Counted from the stretch's first letter, positions 40,832 to 48,996 are shown. The stretch is 64,000 bases of DNA from Trebonia sp964581815 (GCA_964581815.1 CAZORE010000021.1:12279-76278); one strand, 5' to 3'. Notes: generated by a model not told the origin, from the sequence alone. Numbers and translations are program-made.

Positions 40832-42061
40832 TCAGGCGCGCAGGCCGAGTGATGCCGCCGCCTCCCGCAGGTGTTCCCGCGCCGCGGGGTGCGCGACCTG
40901 GCCGATGATCTGCTCCGCCTGGCCGGACGCGTCGTGGCCCCAGATGACCGCAGTGCCCTGCTCGCTGACGATGTAGCTGTGCTGGAAGGACGTTACCGGC
41001 CCGTCCAGCCGGGGCACCACGGTGGACACCTCCGCCTTGGGGTGCCACGACGGCAGCGCGATAATCGCCTGGCCGCCCGGGGAGTGCAGGGCTCCGACCA
41101 CGAAGTCGGTCTGCCCGCCGAACCCGGAGTGGACCCGGCCGTTGACCCAGGTCGCGTTGGCCTGGGCGAACAGGTCGACCTGAAGCGCGCTGTTAACCGA
41201 GGCCATCCGGTGGCACCGGGCGATGCGCGCCGGGTCGTTCACCGTCTCGGTGCGCAGCATCCGCACGTCCAGGTTGCGGTCCAGCCAGGCGTACAGGTCC
41301 GCGCTGCCGAACGCGAACGACGCGGTGACCGGCTGGCCCGGGTCAAGGGCGCCCGCCTTGGCCAGGCCGAGCACGCCGTCGCTGAACATCTCCGACCAGA
41401 TGGCCAGCCCCCGCCTGCGGTGCAGCCCGGCGAGGACGGCGTCGGGGACGGCGCCGATGCCCGCCTGCAGGGTCGCGCCGTCGCCGATGAGCGCGGCGAC
41501 CCGGTCGCCGATGAGGGCGGACGTGTCCGTCACGGGCCGGTCCGGCGGCGAGGCGAGCGGCGCCTCCGCCTCGATCGCGTAGTCGATGGCGTCGCAGGGC
41601 AGCACCGCGTCACCGTAGCTGTACGGGACCCGGGGGTTGAGCTGCGCGATCACCAGCCCGCCGCGGGCCCGGACGGCCTCGATCGCCGCGGGAAGGATGT
41701 TCACCTCGGTGCCGAGCGACACGCTGCCATCCGACGGCACCGACGTCTGCACAAGCACGACGTCCGGCGGCAGCGCGCTGGCAAGCAACGCGGGCACCAG
41801 CGACAGCCGGCAGGGAAAGTACCTCAGCCGCTCGCGTCCGCGCATGCCAGGCCCGACGAACGGCGTCTCAAGCGTCACGCCTTCCCGGTCCGGCATTCCC
41901 GGCTGCGCGTTCAGCGCGAAAAGGTGGTACCTGGCCACCACGCCGTCAAGCACGGACAGCGCCCGCCAGGGAGTGGCGAAATTACCGCCTGCCACCACCC
42001 GCGGCGTGCCGGGCAGCGCGCCGAGCACCACCGCCAGCTGCCGTTCAGACAGAACGCGCAT
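40832..42061 (-). CDS. Acetyl-CoA hydrolase/CoA-transferase family protein
   Basis: A 409-residue family I CoA transferase/hydrolase. Visible are LVIAQLNPRVPYSYGDAVLP in the first half, the catalytic-Glu region GLAIWSEMFSDGVLGLAKAG, GIGAVPDAVL (oxyanion GxG loop) and the C-terminal GGQTDFVVGALHSPGGQAIIALPS. It would release acetate from acetyl-CoA or exchange CoA with another carboxylate such as 4-hydroxybutyrate or succinate. ATG 42061 overlaps the upstream PNPOx-like gene by 17 bp, so both are in one transcript behind a DosR-like box. Preferred acceptor unknown. Confidence 0.88.
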   Translation of the reverse strand: MRVLSERQLAVVLGALPGTPRVVAGGNFATPWRALSVLDGVVARYHLFALNAQPGMPDREGVTLETPFVGPGMRGRERLRYFPCRLSLVPALLASALPPDVVLVQTSVPSDGSVSLGTEVNILPAAIEAVRARGGLVIAQLNPRVPYSYGDAVLPCDAIDYAIEAEAPLASPPDRPVTDTSALIGDRVAALIGDGATLQAGIGAVPDAVLAGLHRRRGLAIWSEMFSDGVLGLAKAGALDPGQPVTASFAFGSADLYAWLDRNLDVRMLRTETVNDPARIARCHRMASVNSALQVDLFAQANATWVNGRVHSGFGGQTDFVVGALHSPGGQAIIALPSWHPKAEVSTVVPRLDGPVTSFQHSYIVSEQGTAVIWGHDASGQAEQIIGQVAHPAAREHLREAAASLGLRA

Positions 42062-42488
42062 TTCCGATTCCTGTCGGCCGTGGGGCGGCAAGCCGCCGCC
42101 CGTTGACGATCTCCGGGGAGATCCGGATGAAGTGGTCGCGTTTCCCCGGTGCCCACGGGACGAGGTCCACCTGCTCCAGGTGACGGATGTCCGCGCCGTC
42201 GGTCACCGCCCGGGAGTACCCGATGATAGTCACGCTCCAGCCAGCATGGCCCGTCATGTCCACGTTGTCTGCCTCGAAGGCCACGACCGCGCCGCGGGTC
42301 GCGGCGGCGAGCTTGCCGCCCGAGTCGGTCCTGATGATGATGTCGCCGTCGTCAAGCGCGAAATTCACCAGTTCCACCGCGGGCAGCGCCTGCCGCGTGT
42401 ACACGATCCTGCCCAGCGGCACCTGGCCCACCAGCCGCAGGCACTCCTCCCGTGACAGCTGCTCGAGCGTCGTGCCGTTGAAGTCCAT
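42045..42488 (-). CDS. Pyridoxamine 5'-phosphate oxidase-like flavin/F420-binding protein
   Basis: A 147-residue split-barrel protein: LSREECLRLVGQVPLGRIVYTRQALPAVELVNFALDDGDIIIRTDSGGKLAAATRGAVVAFEADNVD, then HAGWSVTIIGYSRAVTD. The family binds FMN or F420; similar small PNPOx-like proteins occur in mycobacterial DosR regulons. ATG 42488 is chosen; the frame continues upstream to 42533 but a DosR-like box lies there. It overlaps the CoA-transferase gene downstream. Confidence 0.87.
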   Translation of the reverse strand: MDFNGTTLEQLSREECLRLVGQVPLGRIVYTRQALPAVELVNFALDDGDIIIRTDSGGKLAAATRGAVVAFEADNVDMTGHAGWSVTIIGYSRAVTDGADIRHLEQVDLVPWAPGKRDHFIRISPEIVNGRRLAAPRPTGIGNARSV

Positions 42489-42525
42489 AGCATGCAGGAT
42501 GCCCGCACCCGGGGGTGCCTGCCGA

Positions 42526-42539
42526 GGGAACAAGGTCCC
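42526..42539. promoter_or_regulatory. DosR-like box upstream of the PNPOx-like/CoA-transferase pair
   Basis: GGGAAC-AA-GGTCCC with one mismatch from a full inverted repeat, 38 bp before the PNPOx-like ATG and touching the dosR stop codon. Confidence 0.65.
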
Positions 42540-43249
42540 TACCTGGCGGGCCCTCGGCCATGACCGCGCCCGTCAGCGGCGTCACCCAAGACGCGGACCG
42601 CGTACGCCGCCGCCTGGGTACGGCGTTCCATGCCGAGCTTGGCGAACAGCGCGGACACGTAGTTCTTCACGGTCTTCTCGGCGAGGAACAGGTGCTCGCC
42701 GATCTGCCGGTTCGTCAGCCCCTCCCCGATCAGCTCCAGGATCCTGCGCTCCTGCGGGGTGAGCCCGGCCAGCGGGTCGCGCTTGTCCTGCTGGCCGCGC
42801 AGCCTGGCCATGACCTGGGCGGCCGCGCCCGGGTCGAGCATCGACTGGCCGGCGGCGACCGTCCGTACCGCGCCGATCAGGTCGGTGCCGCGGATCTGCT
42901 TGAGCACGAACCCGGCCGCGCCCGCCATGATGGCGTCGAACAGGGCGTCGTCGTCGCTGAACGAGGTCAGCATCAGGCAGGCGACCTCGGGCATCCGCGA
43001 GCGGATCTCCCGGCATACCGTCACGCCGTCGCCGTCCGGCAGCCGGACGTCGAGCACGGCCACGTCCGGGCGCAGCGCCGGGATGCGGGCAAGCGCGGAG
43101 GACGCCGTGCCCGCCTCGCCGACGACCTTGATGTCCGGCTCCGCTTCGAGCATGTCGCGCACGCCCCGGCGGACCACCTCATGGTCATCGAGCAGGAACA
43201 CGGCAATCTGCTTCGGCGTACCGCCGTCGCCATCCGCCTGGCTTGTCAT
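42539..43249 (-). CDS. devR: DevR/DosR-type response regulator (NarL family)
   Basis: A 236-residue regulator. Receiver: IAVFLLDDHEVVRRGVRDMLEAEPDIKVVGEAGTA, phospho-acceptor Asp in VAVLDVRLPDGDGV, and LTSFSDDDALFDAIMAGAAGFVLKQIRGTDL; LuxR-type output: LTPQERRILELIGEGLTNRQIGEHLFLAEKTVKNYVSALFAKLGMERRTQAA. This is nearly the Mycobacterium DosR sequence, including the AEKTVKNYVS recognition helix, which supports reading the boxes here with the DosR consensus. ATG 43249 follows GAGGGAG. A box lies 95 bp upstream, suggesting autoregulation. Its cognate kinases are likely the two GAF kinases in the window. Confidence 0.95.
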   Translation of the reverse strand: MTSQADGDGGTPKQIAVFLLDDHEVVRRGVRDMLEAEPDIKVVGEAGTASSALARIPALRPDVAVLDVRLPDGDGVTVCREIRSRMPEVACLMLTSFSDDDALFDAIMAGAAGFVLKQIRGTDLIGAVRTVAAGQSMLDPGAAAQVMARLRGQQDKRDPLAGLTPQERRILELIGEGLTNRQIGEHLFLAEKTVKNYVSALFAKLGMERRTQAAAYAVRVLGDAADGRGHGRGPAR

Positions 43250-43343
43250 CGCGATCTCCCTCGGCATCGTGTCCGGGCGTGAAACCTCGGCGCTCGACGG
43301 GGTCACGCAGGCTCCAGCCTAGGAGGTAACCGCGCTACGCCAA

Positions 43344-43357
43344 AGGACCTTGGTCCC
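43344..43357. promoter_or_regulatory. DosR-like box between devR and a universal stress gene
   Basis: AGGACC-TT-GGTCCC, with 5-bp perfect arms GGACC/GGTCC. It lies 95 bp upstream of the devR ATG and 111 bp upstream of the divergent usp gene. Confidence 0.7.
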
Positions 43358-43467
43358 GGCGGGGCAGGCCCGACGGCCTTGAGCGACGGGATGTGGGCCC
43401 CTGATCGCCGAACGTTACGAAAGCTAACGTTGGTGGTGTCGGTGAAGACTAGCGGGAGGAGAAGAAG

Positions 43468-43908
43468 ATGCCAGGGATCATCGTCGGTATCGACGGCTCA
43501 GACCATTCCCGCCGGGCCCTGCAATGGGCCGCCGGCGAGGCCGCAGCGCGGCACGCGCCGCTCACCGTGCTCACCGTCCGCCAGGCAGCGACGGGTTACT
43601 GGGGCGAGCCCATGCAGTACCCGGGGGACCCGGGCCTTATCGAGCATGCTCGTAAGGAAGTGCAGAAGGAAACGGACGACGTCCTCGACGAGTTCGACGC
43701 GGGATCTCGGCCGCCGTCGGTCACGGTCCGGGCGGTGACCGGCCTGCCCGCCGAGGAACTGCTCGCGGCCGCCGAGGGCGCGGACCTGCTCGTCGTGGGG
43801 GCCCGCGGCGTCGGCGGGTTCAAGCGGCTGCTGCTCGGCTCGGTCAGCACCCATCTCACCCACCACGCGCACTGCCCCGTCGTCGTCGTCCCGGCCGACA
43901 AGGCCTGA
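43468..43908 (+). CDS. Universal stress protein, single UspA domain
   Basis: A 146-residue UspA protein with GIIVGIDGSDHSRRALQWAAGEA at the N-terminus and LVVGARGVGGFKRLLLGSVSTHLTHHAHCPVVVVP for nucleotide binding. Start ATG 43468 follows GGAGGAGAAG. It is divergent from devR and 28 bp before a CBS-BON gene, with which it likely forms an operon. Confidence 0.94.
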   Translation: MPGIIVGIDGSDHSRRALQWAAGEAAARHAPLTVLTVRQAATGYWGEPMQYPGDPGLIEHARKEVQKETDDVLDEFDAGSRPPSVTVRAVTGLPAEELLAAAEGADLLVVGARGVGGFKRLLLGSVSTHLTHHAHCPVVVVPADKA

Positions 43909-43936
43909 CCAGGCACCCGCAAAGGAGGCGGCAGCC

Positions 43937-44608
43937 ATGAGCTCCACCGTCAAGGACGTCATGAGCACCCACGTGATAGCCGTCCGGCCAAGCACGGGGT
44001 ACAAGGAGATGGCGGCCATGCTGCGCGATCAGCGGGTCAGCGCCTTCCCCGTCATCGATGACGGCAACAAGGTCATCGGGATCGTCTCGGAGAGCGACCT
44101 GCTGGTCAAGGAGGCGCTGGAGGGCACCGTCCCTGGGACGCTGCACAGCCTGGCGCAGCGGCACGTCCGCTCGCAGGTGACCGGGCTCACCGCGGCGGAC
44201 CTGATGACCAGGCGCGCGGTGACCATCGGCCCCGACGAGCCGGCCAGCCACGCGGCCCGGCTGATGTACAGCAAGCGGGTCAAGCGGCTCCCCGTCGTCA
44301 GCGAGGACGGGACCCTGATCGGCATCGTGACCCGCTCCGACGTGCTGAGCGTCTACCGCCGGCCGGACACGGAGATAAGGCACGAGATCACCGAGAACCT
44401 GATCCTCGACACCTTCCTGTGTGACCCCGCCAGGTTTGACGTCACCGTCAAGTCCGGCGTCGTCACCATCACGGGCACCCCGGAAACGGCCGAGACCGGC
44501 CGTGAGATCATCGCCGCCGCCCGGCACGTGGAGGGCGTCGTCGCCGTCCGCGACCGGCTCAGTTACCCGCTGACCATCACGGCCCACTCCGACCTGCCGC
44601 TGGACTAG
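43937..44608 (+). CDS. CBS-pair and BON-domain protein
   Basis: A 223-residue protein: CBS1 TVKDVMSTHVIAVRPSTGYKEMAAMLRDQRVSAFPVID, CBS2 TAADLMTRRAVTIGPDEPASHAARLMYSKRVKRLPVV, then a BON domain (DVTVKSGVVTITGTPETAETGREIIAAARHVEGVVAVRDRL). Same architecture as the protein at 32914-33822 but without the Gln-Pro tail. AAAGGAGG precedes the ATG. It is probably an adenine-nucleotide sensor of the stress regulon. Confidence 0.92.
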   Translation: MSSTVKDVMSTHVIAVRPSTGYKEMAAMLRDQRVSAFPVIDDGNKVIGIVSESDLLVKEALEGTVPGTLHSLAQRHVRSQVTGLTAADLMTRRAVTIGPDEPASHAARLMYSKRVKRLPVVSEDGTLIGIVTRSDVLSVYRRPDTEIRHEITENLILDTFLCDPARFDVTVKSGVVTITGTPETAETGREIIAAARHVEGVVAVRDRLSYPLTITAHSDLPLD

Positions 44609-44629
44609 CCGGAACCGGGTGCGACACGG

Positions 44630-44695
44630 CGAACTCTTTCGTCCTGACGATCCCGGCCGGCAGGCTCGCTCAGGGGAACAGGACGAAAGAGTTCG
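44630..44695. repeat. 17-bp perfect inverted repeat
   Basis: CGAACTCTTTCGTCCTG (44630-44646) and its exact reverse complement (44679-44695) are separated by 32 bp. The arms are much less GC-rich than the surroundings. It starts 22 bp after the CBS-BON stop and ends 65 bp before the next gene, so a terminator is possible; a protein-binding site or a small mobile remnant are alternatives. Confidence 0.75.
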
Positions 44696-44759
44696 TCCGT
44701 TCTGCTTATGTGGCTCGATCTTGATTGTTCGGGCGGGCTCAGGCAGGAGAATGGATCCC

Positions 44760-45413
44760 ATGTACTCGGATATGGCTTACCGGGGTTACGCGGCCCCGGG
44801 GCGGACGGCGACGCTGTTCGGGCAGACGATGGGGCTTGTCGCGCTGACGGCCGGGTTTTTCGCCGCCGGGGCCTACGCGGGGCGCAACCTGTCGGAGGGC
44901 GCGCTCATCGTCTCGTGGATCGCCGCCTTCGTGGTGCTGATGATCATGAACTTCGTGGCGCGCCGGTCCGTGGCGGGCGCGACGGTACTGCTGGTGATCT
45001 TCGGCGTGCTGATGGGGGTCGCGTCGGCGCCGACCCTGGTCTGGTACGCCACCACCAACCCGGCGATCCTGTGGCAGGCGGGCGGGGCAACGGCGCTGTT
45101 TGTCGGCGCGTTCGGCGCCTTCGGCTACCTGACGCAGCGAGACTTGTCAGCGTGGCGGCGGATCTCGTTCATCGGGCTGATCGTGCTGCTGCTCGCCGGG
45201 ATCGTGCTGATCTTCGTGCACATCCCGCACGCGTCACTGATCTACGCGGTGCTCGGGCTCGTGATCTTCGCCGGGCTGACGGCCGCCGACTTCCAGCGGC
45301 TGCGCCGCTCCCAGGGGCTCGACTCGGCGCCGCTGATCGCCGCGTCGATCTTCCTGGACATCCTGAACGTGTTCTGGTTCTTCCTGCGCATCTTCTCCGG
45401 CTCGCGGGACTAG
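44760..45413 (+). CDS. Bax inhibitor-1/YccA-family membrane protein
   Basis: A 217-residue protein with seven hydrophobic segments (LFGQTMGLVALTAGFFAAGAY, LIVSWIAAFVVLMIMNFV, VLLVIFGVLMGVASA, and so on) and the family C-terminus AASIFLDILNVFWFFLRIFSG. BI-1 relatives are proton/calcium-leak proteins of the inner membrane. ATG 44760 has AGGAG ten bases upstream; ATG 44751 is in frame. Its stop overlaps the sigma-factor GTG (TAGTG). Confidence 0.9.
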   Translation: MYSDMAYRGYAAPGRTATLFGQTMGLVALTAGFFAAGAYAGRNLSEGALIVSWIAAFVVLMIMNFVARRSVAGATVLLVIFGVLMGVASAPTLVWYATTNPAILWQAGGATALFVGAFGAFGYLTQRDLSAWRRISFIGLIVLLLAGIVLIFVHIPHASLIYAVLGLVIFAGLTAADFQRLRRSQGLDSAPLIAASIFLDILNVFWFFLRIFSGSRD

Positions 45414-45997
45414 TGGAGTCCAGGCAGGCGCCGGATCCTGTCAGCCCGCCAGGACCGGACCTCGGTGAACTGCTCACGCTGGTGGCGCGCGGTGACCAGG
45501 TGGCGTTCGAGACCGTGTACGACCGGGTCGCTCCCGCGGTGTTCGGGCTGGTCTTGCGGGTCCTGCGGGACGCCGCGCAGTCGGAGGAGGTCGCCCAGGA
45601 GGCGCTGCTCGAGGTCTGGCGGACGGCCGGGCGGTTCGACCCGGCGCGCGGCCAGGCGCTGGCCTGGGTGATGACGATCGCCCACCGCCGCGCCGTCGAC
45701 CGGGTGCGGTCGGAGCGGGCCGCCGCCGAACGGGAGGCGCGCGCTGCCTCCACCGCCGACCCGCCGCGCGCCGACGAGGTCGCCGAGACCGTGGAATCCT
45801 CCCTCGAGGCGGAACGAGTGCGGCGCTGCCTGGACGGGCTAACCGGGGCGCAGCGGGAGTCGATCACGCTGGCGTACTACTCCGGCCTCAGTTACCCGCA
45901 GGTCGCGTCCGCACTCGGCGTCGCGCTCGGCACGGTCAAGACCCGGATCCGCGACGGCCTGCGGCGGCTGCGCGACTGCCTGGGGGTGATGTGGTGA
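45413..45997 (+). CDS. ECF RNA polymerase sigma factor (SigK-like)
   Basis: A 194-residue sigma factor: region 2 includes FETVYDRVAPAVFGLVLRVLRDAAQSEEVAQEALLEVWRTAGRFDPARGQALAWVMTIAHRRAVDRVR, region 4 LTGAQRESITLAYYSGLSYPQVASALGVALGTVKTRIRDGLRRLRDCL. GTG 45413 overlaps the preceding stop, and the stop overlaps the anti-sigma start. The SigK/RskA pairing is typical of actinobacterial envelope or redox-stress control. Confidence 0.93.
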   Translation: MESRQAPDPVSPPGPDLGELLTLVARGDQVAFETVYDRVAPAVFGLVLRVLRDAAQSEEVAQEALLEVWRTAGRFDPARGQALAWVMTIAHRRAVDRVRSERAAAEREARAASTADPPRADEVAETVESSLEAERVRRCLDGLTGAQRESITLAYYSGLSYPQVASALGVALGTVKTRIRDGLRRLRDCLGVMW

Positions 45998-46602
45998 GGA
46001 TCCCCCGCCTCCTGTCCTGGCGCACGGGTCACGCGCTGGCCGGCCCGTACGCGCTCGACGCGCTTGACCCGGCCGAGCGCGCCCGGTACGAACGGCACCT
46101 GCGCCGCTGCTCGACGTGCCCGGCCGAGGTGCGCGGCTTCGCCGCGGTCGCGGCGTCGCTCGGCCTCGCGGCCGCGGCCACGCCGCCGCCCGCGCTCAAG
46201 GGGCGGGTGCTCGCCGACGTCGCCGCGCTCGACGCCGCGCGGTCGGCCGACGCGGAGATCGCCGCCCTGCTGTCGGCGGCGGACGCGCGGGTCGCAAGCG
46301 CCGCGACCTCGGCGGGCGGCACGGCCACCGTCGTCGCGTCGCGGCGCGGCGGGACCATGGTGTTCACCAGCTCAGGGCTGCCCGTGCTGCCGCCGGAGTC
46401 GGTCTACGAGCTGTGGTTCATCGGGTCCGCCGGGGTACGGCCCGCGGGCCTGGTGCCGACGCCCGACCCGGACAGCGCGGCCGCCGTGCTCGTGCTCGCG
46501 TCCGGGCTGTCGCGCGACGACGCGGTCGGCGTCACGGTCGAGCCGGCCGGGGGCACCAGCGCGCCCACCACCACGCCCATCGTGGTGCTCACGCCGCGCT
46601 GA
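45994..46602 (+). CDS. RskA-like anti-sigma factor without a membrane segment
   Basis: A 202-residue protein with the zinc-binding anti-sigma motif HLRRCSTC in an N-terminal ASD (GPYALDALDPAERARYERHLRRC) and a C-terminal RskA domain (GGTATVVASRRGGTMVFTSSGLPVLPPESVYELWFIGSAGVRPAGLVP). Between them, where RskA has its single transmembrane helix, there is only an Ala-rich polar stretch (about 70-105). The protein is therefore predicted to be soluble. GTG 45994 overlaps the sigma stop; GTG 45991 is an alternative. Confidence 0.85.
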   Translation: MRIPRLLSWRTGHALAGPYALDALDPAERARYERHLRRCSTCPAEVRGFAAVAASLGLAAAATPPPALKGRVLADVAALDAARSADAEIAALLSAADARVASAATSAGGTATVVASRRGGTMVFTSSGLPVLPPESVYELWFIGSAGVRPAGLVPTPDPDSAAAVLVLASGLSRDDAVGVTVEPAGGTSAPTTTPIVVLTPR

Positions 46603-46603
46603 T

Positions 46604-46635
46604 CGTGACCTGGGCTGGCCGTGACCTGGGCTGGC
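46604..46635. repeat. Two tandem copies of a 16-bp unit
   Basis: CGTGACCTGGGCTGGC is repeated back to back at 46604-46619 and 46620-46635, just after the anti-sigma stop. The 120-bp gap to the next convergent gene otherwise shows nothing. Confidence 0.8.
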
Positions 46636-46722
46636 CGGCGAAGCTCGCCAGGCACGTGAACGGCCCGGCGCATCGGGTGCGGGAGGTGCACCCGGCACGC
46701 CGGGCCATGCGGGACGCATCGG

Positions 46723-47055
46723 TCAGGCAAGCCTGGCCGGAGCCACTTCCGGCCAGCGGAACCTAGTTGCCCGACCCCCGCGGATACTGACGCGTCCCGC
46801 GGGGATCCCGTCCTCATCCCAGACGATGTAGTCGCCTTCGGCGAGGGCGGGGTAGACGGCGGCGTAGAGGGTCTTCGTAGCGGTCCGGCGCTCCCGCACC
46901 AGCGAGTGGGTGCGCGCGCCGCCCGCCACCGGGCTGATCTCGATCTCATGGCCGTGCAGGTCCGGCGGCGCATCCAGGATGAGGGCGCCGACGCCCTCGC
47001 CAAGCTCGAGGATGACGCTGCCCGGACCCGACATGCCGTGCATGTGCTCGGTCAT
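46723..47055 (-). CDS. Hypothetical protein downstream of the DUF4331 gene
   Basis: A 110-residue protein of unknown function. The middle reads LILDAPPDLHGHEIEISPVAGGARTHSLVRER and the C-terminal part YPALAEGDYIVWDEDGIPAGRVSIRGG, an all-beta, acidic-looking sequence without signal or membrane segment. It begins four bases after the DUF4331 stop, so the two are co-transcribed. I do not recognise a domain. Confidence 0.75.
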   Translation of the reverse strand: MTEHMHGMSGPGSVILELGEGVGALILDAPPDLHGHEIEISPVAGGARTHSLVRERRTATKTLYAAVYPALAEGDYIVWDEDGIPAGRVSIRGGRATRFRWPEVAPARLA

Positions 47056-47059
47056 TGGT

Positions 47060-48448
47060 TCAGCTCGGGGTGGAGAAGCCGCTGTACGGCACCCCGAGGT
47101 ACGGGAAGCTGCTCAGGTAACCGGACGGCACGCTCGCGTTTGTCAGGCCGTCGGTGACCAGGCTGGCCGCCCCGTCCGGCTTGAATGTCTTGTCGACAAG
47201 CGGGAGCAACAGCCCGGCGATGGCGCGCAGCTCGACGGTGACCACGTCGTCGAAGACGCGGCGCCCGTTCGGGAACCCGGCCAGGTCGCCGCCGGCGACG
47301 CCGAGGATGTTCGGGCTCTTGCTCGCCGGGATGGCCGTGTTGAGCCGCAGCATGTCCGCGATGACCGGGCCGGTGAAGTTCTGGAAGCCGGGCACGATGC
47401 CCGCCGGGATGCCGGTCATCAAGATGGCCTCGAGGTCGGCGCGCGGCGTCTTCGCGGCGACCAGCTTGGCCAGGTTCGGAAACACGCCCGGGTAAAGCGC
47501 GGGCAGCAGCCCGGCCAGTTCCGGATGGGTGACGCGGCTGGCGAACTGCTTGTCGAAGCTCGGCGGCTGCGTGTTCCAGTAGTCCTTCTGGCCGAGCGGG
47601 ATGAGCACCTCGTTGATCAGCGGGTTACCCAGTCGCGACACCTGGCGGAACGGGCCGGAGCCGACGCTTGAGCTCGCGGCCGCGTCCCATACCTGGGCCG
47701 CCTGGCGGCTCGCCGTGGTCCACACGCCGATCACCGAGCCCCGGTCGGTGACCTTGCCGTGCGGGCCGTGCCCGAGCAGGTCGCCGGTCGGCACCTGGAT
47801 CGCGATCGAGTGCACGTTCAGCTGGGCCGTGGCGTTCACGCCGGCCCCGGCGCTGCTGAACACGTTCATGCCGTACTGGGCGTGCAGGTTCTCGAACGGG
47901 CGCAGGTCGCCCAGGTCGAAGATCGCGCCAAGGTCCACGTAGAAGCCCTCGGCGCGCTGGCCGGCGAACACCTTGACGCCACCGTGCAGGCTGTGGACCG
48001 CGGCACCCGCGAGCCCGGCGTAATTCGGCGTGGACAGCGGGCCGATGTTGCACGGCGGGCAGGACAGGCCGCTCGCCAGGGCGAAGCTACCGCCGCTGGT
48101 GACGCGGGTGACGCTGTAGGTCTGCCGCCGGTTCCAGTTCTTGCTGCCAAGCGACGTGATCGGGCCGGTGTTGTACAGGAACGTGTCCGGGTCGGCCAGC
48201 GCGGTCCTGAACCGGAACTGGTAGGTGACGTCCGGCTCGGCGTCGCCGTTGTTGTCAACGTGGATCTCGTACAGCACGTCGTCGCCGAAGGAGTAGAAGT
48301 TCGGGCCGCCGGCCGGCCCTTCGAGCGGGATGTAGTTCGCGATCAGGGTGACGGTGCCCGGGCGGTCCGGGCTGACGAACGCGTAGACGTCGGTACTGTC
48401 GGCTACCGGGTCCTTCGAGATCTCCGGAGCCTCGCGATGCGAAGACAC
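47060..48448 (-). CDS. DUF4331 family protein
   Basis: A 462-residue protein with the DUF4331 opening SSHREAPEISKDPVADSTDVYAFVSPDRPGTVTLIANYIPLEGPAGGPNFYSFGDDVLYEIHVDNNGD and later DLLGHGPHGKVTDRGSVIGVWTTASR, NEVLIPLGQKDYWN and GRRVFDDVVTVELRAIAGLLLPLVD. Function unknown; relatives are secreted or periplasm-facing in many bacteria, but no signal peptide is visible here. GTG start at 48448. It is flanked by a Tat-signal protein and a small hypothetical gene, in a stretch that also holds an ECF sigma/anti-sigma pair. Confidence 0.9.
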   Translation of the reverse strand: MSSHREAPEISKDPVADSTDVYAFVSPDRPGTVTLIANYIPLEGPAGGPNFYSFGDDVLYEIHVDNNGDAEPDVTYQFRFRTALADPDTFLYNTGPITSLGSKNWNRRQTYSVTRVTSGGSFALASGLSCPPCNIGPLSTPNYAGLAGAAVHSLHGGVKVFAGQRAEGFYVDLGAIFDLGDLRPFENLHAQYGMNVFSSAGAGVNATAQLNVHSIAIQVPTGDLLGHGPHGKVTDRGSVIGVWTTASRQAAQVWDAAASSSVGSGPFRQVSRLGNPLINEVLIPLGQKDYWNTQPPSFDKQFASRVTHPELAGLLPALYPGVFPNLAKLVAAKTPRADLEAILMTGIPAGIVPGFQNFTGPVIADMLRLNTAIPASKSPNILGVAGGDLAGFPNGRRVFDDVVTVELRAIAGLLLPLVDKTFKPDGAASLVTDGLTNASVPSGYLSSFPYLGVPYSGFSTPS

Positions 48449-48484
48449 TGTGCTACCTCACCTCGGTGTGAATGGGCGGGACGT

Positions 48485-48829
48485 TTACTGAGCCGTCGCG
48501 ATGCCGTCGAGCAGCTGCGCCACAAGCTTCGGGTTGCGGACCTTGACCTGCTGGGTCCCCCGGAAGACCTCGAACTCGCCGGCCGTGGCGTCCCGCAGGT
48601 ACACCACGAGCGGGTCGCCGCTCGGCTGGGCCGCAGCGCTCGCCGCGGTGCCTGCCGCTGTGCGCGGCGGCGGGCTGGCCGCGGTACTCGCCGGCCGGGT
48701 GGCCGCGACGACGGCGCCCGCGCCCGCCGCGACGGCGAGCCCGGCCGCGCCGAGGCCGGCGGCACCGCGCAGCACGGACCGGCGCGCGACTCCCGGGGCG
48801 GGCTGCTCTGAGGGAAGCTGAGTAGGCAT
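48485..48829 (-). CDS. Tat-exported hypothetical protein
   Basis: A 114-residue protein with a twin-arginine signal (ARRSVLRGAAGLGAAGLAVAAGAGAVVAA), an Ala/Ser/Pro-rich linker and a small domain DPLVVYLRDATAGEFEVFRGTQQVKVRNPKLVAQLLDGIA. It sits 36 bp upstream of the DUF4331 gene on the same strand. Probably the first gene of the DUF4331 operon; function unknown. Confidence 0.75.
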   Translation of the reverse strand: MPTQLPSEQPAPGVARRSVLRGAAGLGAAGLAVAAGAGAVVAATRPASTAASPPPRTAAGTAASAAAQPSGDPLVVYLRDATAGEFEVFRGTQQVKVRNPKLVAQLLDGIATAQ

Positions 48830-48983
48830 GACGTCCTTTCCTGGCTATCTCCGGACTGCGGTGACGCAACGGATTCGGCGCCAACCACGCCGCGGATTGG
48901 CCGCCGGCCACGTCTTGATCAAACCGTTACCCGCGGGTCGGCCCGTAGGTTAACTGCCCGTTAAGGCGCATATGTCGGCCTCG

Positions 48984-48989
48984 TACACT
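48984..48989 (+). promoter_or_regulatory. Probable -10 of a leaderless promoter for the acetyltransferase
   Basis: TACACT lies seven bases before the GTG at 48997, with no ribosome-binding site, the arrangement of leaderless actinobacterial genes. Confidence 0.5.
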
Positions 48990-48996
48990 TGCTTCG

